From Planococcus citri (taxonomy: Eukaryota; Arthropoda; Insecta; Hemiptera; Pseudococcidae): a stretch of DNA of 64,000 nt. The notes beneath the pieces were generated by a model. It saw only the letters and a program-made list of their open reading frames with translations. It was not told the origin of the DNA and did no database searches. Shown here one piece after another: positions 1-13,400 of the stretch; positions within the stretch are counted from its first letter, which is position 1; each line of letters starts with the position of its first letter. Where the stretch lies: positions 5,880,580-5,944,579 of the forward strand of contig NC_088678.1 of the NCBI RefSeq assembly GCF_950023065.1, read 5' to 3'. Position numbers and translations under genes: made by a program.

Positions 1-1362
1 TGACCCCCCCCCATCCATTTTTTTTTTTGGTGTGTAGAAGCAATCAAGGTGATATTGGTGTCGTTTCTTGATGAATCGAATCTGCTGAGCACGAATATGG
101 TGTCAATTCGTTGATTAGAGTGTCCGTAAATCATTCAGTCCCGGATTGGAAAATATCTGTTGCCCCTACTCCTTTTCCATTTTCGAGTCCAGAATTTTTC
201 AGGCAATAATAATTATGGGTTACCTATTGGGTATGGTTTCCAGATGAAATTCACACCAAAAATCTATAAAAGGATTTTGATCCCTGAAATGTAACTGGTG
301 ATGTATTTTTGCATGCTTCTTCAAGTTACCCCCCCCCCCCTTCACAGCTTACCTAATCTGCATTATATATTACTTTATTTCAATCAACTACGAGTATAAT
401 TGAGACAAAAATTCATAAATGAGAGATATATTCACATTTTAAATTCGTCTACATACTTACGTATCTACAGTATACATAGTAAAAGCTATATAAGTATGTA
501 CAAGAGTGTTGTTATATTTTTCGTAAACCGAAGTCGTAAAAATATATCCGATAAATTATTATAAATAAATTATTAAAATTCACAAAAAAAAACGTAATGA
601 GATTACAACCTATAAAAAAAGAAAAAAAAATGTAAATAAACATCATGACGTATAAAAAGTTGTTGTTCGATAAAAATATCAAATATAATACTTGCAGTGA
701 TCAAAGATGATGAAAAATCATGTAACGGTGGATGTGTATAGGTATGTAGATATTTTTATACAGGTATGAGAAGAAAAAGAAAAGATATATCTGAAAAGGA
801 AGGAAGAATAAATGTGCATTTAAAGAGAGAAAGAAAGAAAGAAAGAAAGAGATGTACACATAGAGAGGTACCTTAATAATTTATTTATGATACAAGAGTA
901 CATTATAGTACGATGGTGAATAGGTAGCGAAAAAAGCAGCTTTTGTTGAGTTGTGCGAAATTCAGAGACGCGTCTTTGTGCATTTCTGCTTAGTAGGTAG
1001 GTACTTCGGTAGTATAGGTACTTGAAATAGATAAATTTTCTAGTCAGACCACTACTCGGCGAGATTAGGTAATAATTTCTTAAAAAGTATACAAAAAAAG
1101 AAGAAGAAAATATTCGCTATATCGTTCGAGAGTCTTAAAGCTAGGTAATACAATACATATATGAACAATCAAAAATCGAAATCGGTAACAGTCCTTTGTT
1201 TTTTCTTAAACTTGCATTTTCGAAGTCCGCGCAGGAGGAGGATACAAAACGACGACGTATCCATTCGACGTTATTGGCATTGGCCGAATGGAATATTGGA
1301 ATTGGAATTGGAAATTGAACTAAGTGTACATAGAAAATTATTAGTACCTACGTAGTTTGTGG
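1..1362. other. 3' flank of the ENT4-like gene, no other gene seen
   Basis: AT-rich DNA downstream of the transporter stop codon, so its 3' UTR should lie here on the minus strand. Reverse-strand AATAAA-type polyadenylation signals occur, for example near 880-890. A short GAAA microsatellite lies at 826-850. A copy of the dispersed CTGAGCACGAATATG motif lies near 87-101. No coding exon or RNA gene was recognised. Confidence 0.5.
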
Positions 1363-4300
1363 TTAGTGTATTTCGTTATTAATGGTGGCGTTGAAAGCGC
1401 TGGTAGCATTTGGTAGGATAGAAAGTATCGAAGCCATGGTGGTCGGAGCTGTGGATAGTTCTTTGACGACGTGCGTCGCGATGGTAGTTGTGATGACTGC
1501 GGTCACTTTGGTTATCTGTTTGGTGGTGATGTTGTGCGCTTCCAAGACGGTTTTCACCGATGGTATCGTGCAAGGTTTCAGTTTAGCCGGACCCAGCAGT
1601 TTCTCCAACAAGTAGGCTGCCAGTGCTCCTCCGGTCAAGCCGACGTTATACGAGAGGGTCATGATGTTACCTGTCGAGATTAGTTGGATTTTATTAATAT
1701 TATGTAGTCCAGGAAAATTGGCATTACATTTGGAAAAATGAGGTAGAAAGCTGAATTTTGGTACACTGGTCCATTTCTTTGTGCTAAAAACACGAATCTG
1801 AGGTGTCCCTTCACGTCTCTGGTAAGAGTTCTCTCCTATTTTAGATTTAAGCCGCCCCCCCCCCCATTTGATTTTTGGCCTGTATCTCTTCAAAAATTGA
1901 TCATGTATTTTGAATTTCTTACAAAAAAATAAGCATTTTTAAATTTTTGACAAAAATTGAAATTTTTTGAATTTTTGGAAACAATTAAGACTTTTTTAAA
2001 GTTATGACAAAAATTGAGACTAGAAAAAAATCAGGACGTTTGAAAAATTGAGATACCTTTGAATTACTGGAAAATATTTCTTAGAACTGTTTCCAAATGT
2101 TGGCTAAAAAATGGTGACCTTTTTCATTAAAATCATGAAACAAATCAGAAGTTTTTGAATCTGTCACTTGTAAATCAAAATATTTTGTCAAACTGGCAAA
2201 ATTGTTAAAAATCATTCTTTTCAGCTTCTGAAAAAAATCATCAGGTCGAGTTCAGAATCGCGACTTCTGTCAAATTTCTGTAAAAAAAAATGAGGACCTT
2301 TTTCCAATTTTGGCAATTGAAAAAAATGGGATTATTCAAATTTCTGATAGAAAAGGTAATTTTTTTCAAACTCCTGAAAAAATCAAAACTTTTTTTGAAT
2401 TTCTGACAAAAACTCGGGACTTTTTGAAATTTCTGGCGGAGTATCAAGACTTTTTAGAATCCCTTGCTTAGAAAGCATCTCAAATTTCAGGCAAAAATTG
2501 GGATTGAAAAAAAAATTCTCGGCTAGAATCAGAACTTTCATCAATTTCTGGCAAAAAATCAATACTTTTTTACTATTGAAAATAAGATCTAAGTATTTTG
2601 AATCTCGGATCAAAAAATTGAAAAATTTTCAATTTCTGACGAAAATTGAAGTATCAAATTTTTTAAATTTTAGGAAAAAATCAAAACTTTTCAGTTTTCT
2701 AAAATTATGACAAAATTTGAGACTTCCTGAAAAAAAAAATGACAAAAGATTTTGTTGCACTTCTGCATCTGCAGCTGTACCTATTTTGAATTCGTGGTAG
2801 AAAACCAGGACTTTTTCACAATTAGAAAAATAAAATAAAAAAGAAACAGGACTATTTTGAAATTTGTACCAAAAAACTAAAAACCATTCAATTCTGACAA
2901 AAATTGAAATTTTTTTGAGTTTTAGAAAAAAATCCAAGACTTTTCTGAAATTTTGACAAAAATTGAGACTGTTGAAAAAAATTCTAACAAAAAATCTTGA
3001 CGCGACTGTTGGAAATGTTGACAATAATCAGAAGTTTTCGAATCTCTTGCTTAAAAATCAAATTTTTTCAAACTGGCGAACATTGATAGAAATTAGCTTT
3101 GATTACCATGCATAGTTTTTTTGACCTCTGAATCAAAAATCGGGTCGATTTCGGAATCGAGACTTCTTTTGTTGGATTACTATTGGAAAAAATGAGGACT
3201 TTCCTCTAATTTTGGCTAAAAAAAACGGGACTTCTTCAAATTTCTAACAAAAACTCAGAACTATTGAAGAAATTTTTGGCAAAAAATCAAGACTTTTTAG
3301 AATCTTTGGTTGAAAAATTGAGGCTTTTGCATTTCTGGCAAAAATGGTAATTTCTTTAAACTCCTGTAAAAAAATTACGAGCTTTTTCAAATTTCTGGCA
3401 AAAAATCAAGACTTTTTAGAATTTCTTGCTTAGAATAAAGCAAATTTATCTAAAATTTATGGCAAAAATTGGGATTAAAAAAAAATTTCTCGACCAGAAT
3501 GAGGACTTTTATAAATTTCAAACAAAAAAAAATCATGATTTTTCAAAATCGTGGGATGAAAAATCGAGACTTCTTCGCATTTCTGGCAAAAATCAGGTGT
3601 TTTTTCGAACTCTGAAAAATCGAGTTTTTCTTTCTGACAAAAATCATGACTACTTTGAAATCCCAAATCTTGACTTTTTTGATAACTCGACTAAAATTAA
3701 GACTTTTTTTTTCAATTTCTGGCAAAAATCAAGATTTTTAAAAACCTCTGGTTAGAAAATGGAAATTTTTTCGAATTTCTTGCAAAAATCAGGACTTCTT
3801 TGAAATCCTACAAAAATCAAAATTTTCTTGAATCTCGCAAAAACCTAGATTTTTTTAAAAAAATTTTGACGAAAATCATGATTTTGGGTAAAATAGTAAC
3901 GTTTATGCAAAAAATACATTTAGTGGGCAGGGGCACTTCCGATAAATCTTTTTAGAGTTTTAACATTCAAACCTGTCTTTTTGCCTCATCACTGGTGCAT
4001 TATTTGAGTGGCACAGGAGATTGATATGCATTTGGTAGGTTTCTGGAAGCAGTCTAACTGCGTTTTCCAAAGGTTTGAATTTTTCAGCCTCCTCACCTTC
4101 CTTTCCAACTCACTCACTCACTCACTCACTCCCTAGGGATCCCACAAATTCAATAGTCTGTGATTACTCCCCTCCCTCTGGGTCTCGTAGAACAAGTTTC
4201 ATTTGACAATTTTTCTGTTAGGATCAATATTTGAGGAGATGAAGGCCAACAAACAAATAGAAGGGGGCGTAGATCCACAATAGGGAAGAACGCTCTGCAG

Positions 4301-7165
4301 GGACGCGGAAGAATATCTCAGATTTGTGTTTAGCCCATAAAAATGGACCAGTATACCGATATTGAGCTTTGCGGGAAAAAACTCTTATTGCGAGAAGAAT
4401 CGAGTTACATACCTGCTAGTTCACGATGCTCTTCGCTGACACGTCTTGGAGCCTGGATCATCGGAACACTGCCCACTATACCGTTGGTGATACCCAGAAG
4501 ACCGGAGAAAAACATGGGGTAGCCTTCTCCAGACATGAGTGGTTTGCCTCGAGGCGCAGCGCACAAGATTAGAAACGGAATCAGCATTATTCTCCAGCAG
4601 GCGAATATGAATAACTGACTGCGCAGCCATTCGTATTGTATGGAAGCCAACATCTGCGAATTCAGATACACAATACATAATGATGATCACTGCCGATGTG
4701 AAAAGATTCGATCTCGATATTAATTACTGAAATATGAGTGATTATAGTATCGAGATTACTTTGCCAATCAGATCAGTTCCATTGAAAAGTGTCATTAGCA
4801 GTACTGGGAACCAATGGTCTTCGGGACATCGTTTGATTTCCGATATGATACCAGGGTACAGACTGAGCGTGACGAAATACGCTGCGCAGATCGATACCAT
4901 GTATTGCCATATGTTCTTTGCGACGATCCATCTTGTGGCCATTCCCCCTGTAGACAATTATTGTCAGATTAGTTATACATAGATAATAATACGTTGAATT
5001 TGTATGTATAAGAAAATTTACTTTTGATCGCATTCCATGCTCGAGATGTATTGGTTACTTTGAACGTGCCGGTGGAACCGCTTCTTTGCAATTTGACTAC
5101 TACGTCTTCCACTTTATACGAAGGTCCGTTATTGTCGTTCGGCTCGTAGACTGGATTAGCGAAGCTGAGAGCTGTGCTGGAGTTGCCATTGGTGTCTAGT
5201 GAATTTTGACTTCGTAATTTCAACACTCCGTATTGTGTTCGAGATGTTGGGTCGTTCTGGTCTAAGGCCTCGATCTGTGCAGAAAAAGAAGCTTAATTTT
5301 AGATACTTAATCGTCTATAGGAAATCTGTTAATATGTATTATATTAGTAGAGATTAGAGGGGGGAAGGGGTTGGAGAGAGAACCGATTTTTTCAGGATGA
5401 GAGTAACCTCTTTCGGACCCTGAGGTCCTTGAGGGCCACTTTTAATGCATTATCATGTTTGGTTTTTGAGTCGAAGTAGTCTGTAGTGCGCTGGAAACGT
5501 TGAAATAATGCTAACTTTCAAAATATTTAATCCACCCCTATGCTTTCCCCACTCATAGTTTGTCTCACAATCCTGATACATCAACCCATTGTTGGGGTGC
5601 TTATATTTAAACTTTTTAGTCAAAATACCCAGGGAAACGTTTTCTTTCCAAAAAAAGTTTTAAATTTGAGGTAGCCCAACTAAATTAAATTAATAATATA
5701 CTCACCTACCAACAAATGAACTGATTTAAAATTGAAAGAAATTACTCGTAAATTGTGTTAACGTTTCAAAAATATTGTTGAAGCAAAATAAAAACTAAAA
5801 ATAACCGGAAATTTGAAAAATTGAACAATTATAGAATTGGATTGAAATTAGACTAAATTGAATGGGATACAAAAATTTGACTAAAAAAATTAAAATAAAT
5901 TCAATTATTGAAATGAATTAGAATAATTTGAATTAAAAACGAATGAATTTGAATAATTTTGACAAAATTCATATTAATTACCCTATCCTCGGATTTTTGA
6001 AATTTTGATTAAACTTTGTTAAGTACGAGGAGTTCTGAAAAAATTGTTGAACACCCCCCCCCTCCCCTTGCCCACGATGTCTTCACGGGAAAAGTCATAC
6101 TTCAACGAGTTTCGAATGAAAAATTGTAATACCACCCAAACTATGTAGGAGAAACACGAGTCTCGCCATGTGAATTTTTTCAAAATTTTTTGGCCTCCCA
6201 GGGGGGAGATATTGACCAAAGAAAATTTGAAGCCGCTACATCTTCAAACCTAATATTCCGGCACACGAAATTTGTTTCTTCTATTAAAATACGTTTAGAT
6301 TGGTAGGTAGGTATTATTTTTGGAATTTTTTTCCGAGTTTTTCCTTGTGGTGGGTTATTTTTAGAAACTCAAAAAACTTTCAAAAATGTGTGTTTTTTTG
6401 GGGGCCATGGCATCGCCAAGAAAGTGCTACTTTCGATTATGTGTTCTGAAATTTTGCATGCAGGCCTCTAATAAACAGCAGAAAACGAAACAACTCCTTG
6501 AAACCCTCATATAGGGCCCATGGGCACCCCCTCTTCCAATTTTAGGGCGAAAGAAGAATGGCAATATGAATATCGTTATCATACGATAAATTGAACCCCA
6601 TAACACGAATATGAAGTTATAGGTTTACAGTTAGACACCCCTAAGGCCACATTTGAGGGAGGGTTGCCCCAAAATTGAGTTTTTCGTCAAAAAATCTTTC
6701 AATGTAGCGCTATTTTACCTACCTCCTGTATAATTTGCAAAAAAAGTTTCATTTTTTCGACAAAAGTGTAGCTATATTTGGCCAGTAATTTCCGAAAAGT
6801 CTTTGATTTTGCCAAAAATTGACGAAAATTCTCGCTCTTTTACTGAATTTTTATAAATTTTGCCTTTTTGCTTGAAAATGTCAATAATTGCCGAAAAGTC
6901 GCCCTTTTTTTTCTTATTACAAGATGTTAAAATATTTCATTTTTTTGGTAAAAATTACTAAAATTGTCGCTTTTTTACAAAAAATTCTAAAAGTAAGTTT
7001 CAATTCTTGCCCAAGTTTTCCCTTTTTATCGAAAATTCCCAAAAAAGCTCTGAGTTTTGATGATGCCAAAAAAAAAAATCCAATATAATTCTTCTTACTT
7101 TTATGTCAAAAATTTCCAAAAGTCCTGCTTTGTGCTAAATTTGTCAAAGTCTTACTCGAGTTTCA

Positions 7166-7196
<31 letters not shown>

Positions 7197-9043
7197 CTTG
7201 ATTGAAATGTTCAGGTTTTTTGTGATTTTTTTTCTACATTAAAATGTTTTGCTCACGTTCGCGTGCAGAAAGTGGTATCTGTAGAAAAAAAAAATGAAAA
7301 TGGGGAGGGGGAATGGAAATATAGTGCAATATAATTTCTAATTAAAGGAGAATTCGCTAAATTTGGAAAAATTGAGTGCTAATAATGCTGATGAAATTTC
7401 AAAATTGGGTAGTAATTTTTATGAATGAAAAATCTTTAAAAATCTTGTAAAAAACTTCCAAGTCAGGTTGCACCGATGTAAATTTGAATACGAAAAAGAA
7501 AATATTCTAGTTGTCAAAACGCTTCCTCTTCCTCCTCCCTCCTCCCTCAATTTTCAATTTTTCAAAAAAAATCAAATTTTGAAGTTTTAATTTCCTTTAT
7601 TTTTCAAATAAAAAAAATCGTTCGAATTCCATTTTTTTAATGCCTCTCGAAATACTAATTTTCGAGAGCTTTTGTTTAGAAAATGCCCTGCTAAAAATCC
7701 TACTTTTCCATTTTGAAATTTAGTCAGATGCCTTGAACCTGAACAATTCGCACTCTATCAAAAGGGAAAATTCCTCTTCATTTTTTTTTTTGTAAACCTT
7801 GCGATTTTTCTCGAGAAAAAAATTTTCAAATGAGAATCCCCTCCCCTCGGCCCTCTCATTCTAAATCTACTCATAATTCGAAAACAAGTACAGAAATCGT
7901 TGATCACCTGAACACCTACCAAACCAGCGTCTTCTGTGGGCTCTAGGACGATTTTCTTCGATTCTCGACAAAGCGTCAAATAAAACTGAATGAAGTCGCT
8001 CCTTTCGACGATCTGATGTAGAATGAAACACACAGCAACGCCCACCGAACTGATACCGAAAAACAACAACGTATTGAATTGCTGATTACTGAGCAGGAAT
8101 TTGGTCAGGATTCGATTCACAGATACGAGAAATCCGGCAGCACCTGAGAAAATTAGATACGAATATGAAGGAGGAGAATGGTCGCATTAAGGTGATGTAA
8201 GGTGGTATTAGGCTAAAGTGCTCACTTTCTCCAGCCATTACAGCTTGCGTATATCGACTGGGTAACATGCTCGTATATCCGTAAAAGCTTGACTGTTGAA
8301 CTGCGAGAAAATGTCATTGGTATAAGTATTTTATCGAATTACTCAAAAAATGAGCTGATCGCTTGAGAAAAAAAAGGATGAAAAATACTTACTAGTGCAA
8401 CCTAGAGCAACCGTAGCTACGGCGATTAAATTAATAAAATACGATATGTTGCTACCGAAAACTTCCCACCAAACTTCGCATAAGGCTACGAATACCAAAG
8501 TGACGAAGGATATCAAATAGCCTGAAAAAAAGAAGAATTCGCAGGAATTTAAACGACCAAGTCCTATCGATATCTAGTCTACGGATATAGGTACTTGAAA
8601 AAGATTTCCACAATTTACCAAAAGTTATCCTCGTATTCAATGGTAAAGCCTCGACCAAAACATTATTAGCTAACACAGCGAAAAACGACACAACTATGTA
8701 GACCAAAGACATATCGAATATAATCGTCGAATCCGGATACCTCGACTGGAAGTAATCCACAGCGATAATGAAGCTAGAAATGACGAAAATCAAATCGAAA
8801 TTAGGTACAACAGTCACATACTCCAAAATTGGATATGGTTCCTTTTTATAGGCATTTTTTCGAGCCCTACCTGTTGTATGGTAAAAGGAATCCAATCCCA
8901 GCCAGCACCAAGGATAAGTAAATGCCATTATATTTATCAACCGGCGGTGAAATATGATTAAATCCTTTCGTGAATCGGAAATCATTCGCTGTCCTAGACT
9001 TGCCCAATTGTATGTATCCGTGACTAAGTCGTTCCTCCATCAT
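1363..9043 (-). CDS. Equilibrative nucleoside transporter, ENT4/PMAT-like (SLC29 family), 9 exons, complete
   Basis: Membrane carrier for nucleosides or, in the ENT4/PMAT branch, organic cations and monoamines. Coding exons read by me on the minus strand: 9043-8871, 8773-8619, 8521-8393, 8300-8226, 8143-7908, 5274-5022, 4947-4760, 4653-4413, 1670-1363. All introns are GT-AG, phases agree throughout, and the sum is 1,758 nt (585 residues plus stop). Family marks: GIGFLLPYN at residues 49-57, DYFQSRYPD at the start of exon 2, GCTIQQSSFYGYTSMLPSRY and GES (E177) in exons 3-4, a hydrophilic loop encoded by exon 6 (residues about 257-340), then WRIMLIPF and a GITNG motif in exon 8 and AGNIM across the exon 8/9 junction. 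Human ENT1 has GQG where ENT4 has GES; that Glu is linked to cation transport in PMAT, so the GES supports ENT4. The start is the first of two tandem ATGs, just after an in-frame TAA. The last exon ends in a Thr/Ala-rich tail of about 60 residues. Confidence 0.92.
1900..3900. repeat. Degenerate AT-rich tandem repeat, roughly 30-bp period
   Basis: Dozens of diverged copies of a unit like TTTCTGGCAAAAATCAGGAC followed by a T-run. A higher-order copy is visible: about 2456-2560 matches about 3418-3525, both carrying TTGCTTAGAA, then AAAAATTGGGATT and a run of A. The repeats create short open frames on both strands that should not be annotated as genes. Confidence 0.8.
4108..4131. repeat. (ACTC)n microsatellite
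   Basis: About six uninterrupted copies of a 4-bp unit inside intron 8. Confidence 0.9.
5980..6620 (-). mobile_element. Diverged fragment of the 3.5-kb foldback element
   Basis: Three collinear matches to the 54211-57680 element in reverse orientation. 5981-6060 matches the part with CTCGGATTT and AAATTTTGAT near 57010-57060. 6175-6240 matches the part near 56760-56820 (ATATCTCCCCTGGGG on the other strand). 6510-6610 matches 55980-56080. The spacing is shorter, so internal DNA has been lost. No terminal repeat is evident. Confidence 0.65.
7166..7192. repeat. Poly(T) tract
   Basis: An uninterrupted run of 27 T in intron 5. Confidence 0.9.
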
Positions 9044-9894
9044 TTAGATACCTTTCGTGGAATATACTATTCGACAAAGCTACACGAATCTACGACTACA
9101 GCGAACTACTATAATACCCAATTACGACGATGCAGGTATCGGAAGAACGACGATAACGTAACCGAAGACACTCCATTTTAGCGGAAAAACTGGACGAGAA
9201 AAAACATCTCATTTAGTAAAATACGTAAACAAAACACCGACTTAGGTAAAGAAAATCTCGATGGTCGAAGTCAGTGTAATGTATTATTATAATGTATTTG
9301 AGACGAAAAAAAGGCTGGCAGCGCGCAAGTCTGGATGCATCGATTGATGCGCCGCGACGCACATTCAAAACTAACCTGTGAATGAGTGTATAGCTTTAAT
9401 GTTTATCTGTCTTAGAGACGGCGGTTGCGGAGCGACGAGGGCGAGGGTGGCGGTTGCGAAAATCAGCCCGAGTATGCACCTTAGTTAATAGGGTAACACC
9501 GACCACCGATGCAAGCTCGACTCGACTCGACTCTGGGTGTAAAAGCTCGTTATAATTCTCTCGCTAATTGGATTGATAAGATTTTTTTTATTTTATTGTT
9601 TGTCGTAATCGTGTCCTTAACCTTTATTATACTATGTCTGGTTTCATTTTATTCGAATCGAAGGAGTTTCTCTGGTAATTTTTTACAGACAGGATAATTA
9701 TCTGAATGTATGTATTTTGCGAGGTGCATTCGTGTATGGACTTTTGATTTGGATGAAAGAATAATTTATGCGAAAATTGAACTTTTGGGTTTTATTTTGC
9801 AGCCTTATAATGTGCCTAATCTTTTGAAAACTTGAGAAAAATCGGAAAATTTGACCCCCCCCCCCGGAAAAGTCGAAAAAATCAAATTGTCCAA
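9044..9894. promoter_or_regulatory. Upstream flank of the ENT4-like gene, likely promoter and 5' UTR
   Basis: This stretch separates the transporter start codon from the copia insertion. 9300-9480 is richer in G, C and CpG than its surroundings, which would suit an insect promoter, but I could not place a start site. A 62-codon open frame at 9509-9697 (+) encodes one hydrophobic segment (IFFILLFVVIVSL) with a GTAATT donor-like site before its stop. It could be a first exon of a divergent gene, but this is weak. Confidence 0.35.
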
Positions 9895-9899
9895 GAATG
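9895..9899. repeat. Target-site duplication of the copia element, left
   Basis: GAATG directly before the 5' LTR, repeated at 15945-15949 directly after the 3' LTR. A 5-bp duplication is normal for copia integrases. Confidence 0.93.
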
Positions 9900-10321
9900 T
9901 GTTGGCAAAATTGGAATCGTAACCGTAACGAACTATGTTCGGTAACTTTTAAGTTTTTATTTTTAATAAAAAATAAATTTTGGTTTCGCGATATATATAT
10001 TATTGGTTACGTATTAAATGGATTTTTGTTCTTTTCGTAAAATCGCGTAAACTGTTGGCTGTTAAATTATCGTTGTTTTTTCGTTGTTTTCGTTAGTTAA
10101 TAAGTTCGTTCGCGTTAATATTATTCTTGTCGTCGTAAAGTAAAGTCATCGAGCTTTTTGCTCAGTCTTATTTGTCTGGTTTATTGATCGTTAAGGTCAA
10201 TGACCGTTAACAATAAATATTTATTTATTTTTGTTGAAGTTTGTTTTCGTTTTGTCGAATGTTAGGCAAGTTTAATATTGTTGTGAGTCAGATTTATCGA
10301 TTTTGATCGATTTATCGTTCA
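9900..10321 (+). repeat. 5' LTR of the copia element
   Basis: 422 bp, begins TGTTGG and ends TTCA, identical to 15523-15944 except T at 9981. AATAAA-type signals occur in the middle (near 9965 and 10210). Confidence 0.95.
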
Positions 10322-10336
10322 TGGTAGCGTGAGCGT
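10322..10336 (+). promoter_or_regulatory. Primer-binding site of the copia element
   Basis: TGGTAGCGTGAGCG follows the LTR directly. TGGTAGC is complementary to the CCA-bearing 3' end of an initiator-methionine-type tRNA, the usual copia primer. The match beyond the first 7 or 8 bases is only partial, so the tRNA identity is an inference. Confidence 0.7.
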
Positions 10337-10453
10337 AGTTGGTGAAACGCTCTGTAGTTCGACGACGTTTTGGTATCCTGTGTGGATTTGCTCGTTCAAG
10401 TATCCGGCTTGTGTAGCTGTTGAATTTTTGGTTCGTGGTGTTCGACGAAGTAA

Positions 10454-13400
10454 ATGTCGACAGTCCTGTCCTATTTGCGGTCAGGAAAATCGGTCAACGT
10501 AGACGACGACGACAGTAGTGTAGATAAGCGTAAATCGAGCGCCGAGTTTCGTGGTTTTTCTGAAAAGGAAAAACCAGAACAAAGTATACCGAAGTCGAAA
10601 GGTAAAAGTAAAGTAACGTTACAGCACGTATCTGAGTCATCCGGCGATTCGGAAGCTGGTCCAAGTTCAGCAGGTTTTGGTGATTCGACATCCGACGATC
10701 CAACGATCCTTGTTGATCCCGTTCCTCCTTCGTCTAATCCGTCATCCGGTCCTCCACCTCCTCCACCTCCTGGTCCATCCGACGACGAGTCCGAAGGTAG
10801 TGAAAGTAGCGACGACGAGTCCGACGACGTAGCTGTAGAATCCGATTCGAGTAGTTCGTCTGGTAGTATGTTCGGTGCCGGTGATAATCGTGCAATGGAG
10901 TCGATGGTCTTTCGCGGTACGGGCTTCGTGTCCTGGAAAAGAAAAATCAAGGTTATTCTTGCGGCCAAAGGACTTCAAACCGCGATTCTCGAAGTAAATA
11001 CGTTATCGCCGCGTAAAAAAGCGAAAGCTTTAGAAATTTTAATTAGGCACGTAGCTGAGAACGTTTTCCGACTGGTCAAGGAGACAGAGGACCCGTACGT
11101 ATTCTGGACGGAGCTGAATTCCTTGTACCAGGCGGAAAACCAAGCAGCAATTATCGACTGTCGAACTCGTATTTCGAAGATTGTCATCGATATGTACAAA
11201 GGTCCGAAGGAGTTCTTGGAGGCATTTTATACGCTAGTCAACGATATGGAGAGTTTGGACGTGAAATTGACTCCATCGGAAATCTATACGTATCTGATCA
11301 ATGCGTTAGGCAATTCGCCTAAGTACGAGTCAGTGCGTATGACTGCTCGAGGATTAGTTCACGTCACAGCTGGAGACCCGAATCCAAAATTAATCTCATC
11401 GTTGCTTTTGAGTTTGGAAGATGCCTCGAAGAACTCCTCGACTTCGAAGAGTTCGACAAGTACCGGTTCAGCGATGGCCGCATCCGATCAATCCGGTAAT
11501 AAAAATAATCGTAATCATAATCGTAATAAGTCGTGTAATCGTAGTTCGAACTCGTCCGGTAATTCGTCGAACGGTAACGGTGATCGTAGTAGTAATAATG
11601 GCTTCGTACAAGCCAAAGATCGTACCTGCTATAAGTGTCATAAACGGGGCCACATGGCCAAGTCTTGTCGATCCGCCGGAGGGAATTATAGAAACGATAC
11701 CAACCCTCGGGGAAGTATCGTTTGCTATCGATGCAATCTAACCGGGCATATAGGTCGTAATTGTCCGCAGAACAGTGATTCGTCGTGTAATAACGGTGGT
11801 AACGGTTCGTCGAGTGGTACATCGGGTACGTCTGGTCCGTCAGGTTCGTCCGGTTCGTCAGGTCCTCGTCCGTCTATCGCGTTAGGTCTTTTTCAGTCGA
11901 CATCTGGAAAAAAAGAAAATTTCTCGTTAGATGAAGGTCGTAGTCGTAATATCGTAGATGAATTCGTTAAAAATAGTGTCGGTCGTAGTAGTTTCGGTGA
12001 CAGTGTTGCGATTTCTAATTTCGGAAATTCGCGTAACGTAAATATCGGGTCGAACTATTTTTTAGGTGACTCGACTGCTTTGAATCTCGGTGAAGAAAAT
12101 TCATACGTCGAGACAAACGACGACGACGGCGTCGATTTTATCACGTTTGTCGTCGATAGTGGCGCGACGTCGCATTTTCTGAAACATCGTGGAGTCTTGC
12201 ACGATGAGAGGAAAATAAACGAAAGTTTACAATCCGCTCATTGTGAAGTCTCTTTGATCAAAGAAGGAGTAGGTCGATTGAGAGTTCTAGCCGATGACGG
12301 AAACGTCTATTGGTTGAACGAGGTATACTACGTACCTAGTCTTTCTTTTAGTCTTCTGTCCGTGTCGAAAATCGTAGCGAATGGTTATCGTTTCTTCTTC
12401 GATGAAGATCCTCGTTTGGTCGATCCTGCGGGAAATTTAGTGTCAAAATTAGTACTTAATGATAATGGATTGTATACGATTCAATTTTTGATAAATATAC
12501 CTCCTATTTTGTACTCCTGTTCCAATTATTCATCTGCGTTGATTACAAACGATAATAGTGACTCGACAAATGTAGGTAATACTTCGACGACGATAGGTAA
12601 TGATTCTGGAGTTGTAGTTTCGAATGTTTCAAGTGTAGGTATAGGAAATACCAGTACGTGCAGTGACAGTGATGTAAATCTGAAAAATAAAAAGAAAGTA
12701 AATAGGTTAAAAGGTGAAGGTGACATCTGGCATCGTAGGTTGGCTCATACGAGCAAGATGGTACTAGATAAGATCCCTGAGTTACGTGGATGTGATTGCC
12801 CACCTTTCAATCAGTGTCAAATTTGCTGTAAAGCAAAACAAAAGAAACATACCTACGATTCAAGTAGGTATAGGTATCCAAATCCGCTCGATCTCGTTCA
12901 TATTGACGTAATGGGTCCTATTACAGAAGGACTAGAAGGCGAGCGATATTTGATTGGCTTCGTAGATGACTGTACGAGATGGGGAGTAACGTTCGGAATG
13001 AGAAGTAAAGCCGAAGTAGGTACCTACCTAAAAAAATTTGTAAATATTAGTGAAACGTTATGGAGTACGAAAGTGAAGCGTATCAGGTGCGATAACGCTA
13101 GTGAATTTATCGGAGGTACCTTTAAAGAGTTTGTCGACGAAAAAGGCATATCTATGCAGAACAGTGAGCCGTATGAGAAGCAGCATAATGGCACCGTCGA
13201 GCGTTTTTTCCGAACCATCCAAGAAAAAATGCGAGCTCTGTTATACGAAGGCGGTTTAACGAATAAATTCTGGCTTTACGCTGCATACACGGCGAACTAC
13301 GTGTACAATCGTTTACCGCATTCTGCCTTGAACGATCTGTCACCGTACGAGCTGTGGAATCGCCGAAAGCCGGATTTATCGAGAGTGAGATTGTTTGGAA

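Larger units (their letters stand above)
1671..4412 (-). other. Intron 8 of the ENT4-like gene
   Basis: A GT-AG intron of 2.7 kb. Most of it (about 1900-3900) is degenerate repeat, listed separately. An ACTC microsatellite lies at 4108-4131. No nested gene was seen; open frames here are by-products of the repeat. Confidence 0.8.
5275..7907 (-). other. Intron 5 of the ENT4-like gene, containing repeat relics
   Basis: A GT-AG intron of 2.6 kb between the exon for the first half of the carrier and the exon for the central loop. It holds a diverged copy of the foldback element seen at 54.2-57.7 kb (about 5980-6620), another stretch of degenerate 30-bp-scale repeat (about 6740-7140) and a 27-nt T-run at 7166-7192. 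Confidence 0.8.

Noticed and set aside
2241..3755. Phe/Lys-rich frames on both strands
   Set aside because: By-products of the degenerate T-rich repeat in intron 8.
10471..10968. Antisense open frame of 165 codons across the copia gag region
   Set aside because: A shadow of the copia frame; its runs of Ser, Asp and Gly mirror the low-complexity Gag N-terminus.
11364..11822. Tyr-rich antisense frame over the zinc knuckles
   Set aside because: Caused by the biased codons of the Asn/Ser-rich Gag on the other strand; no domain.
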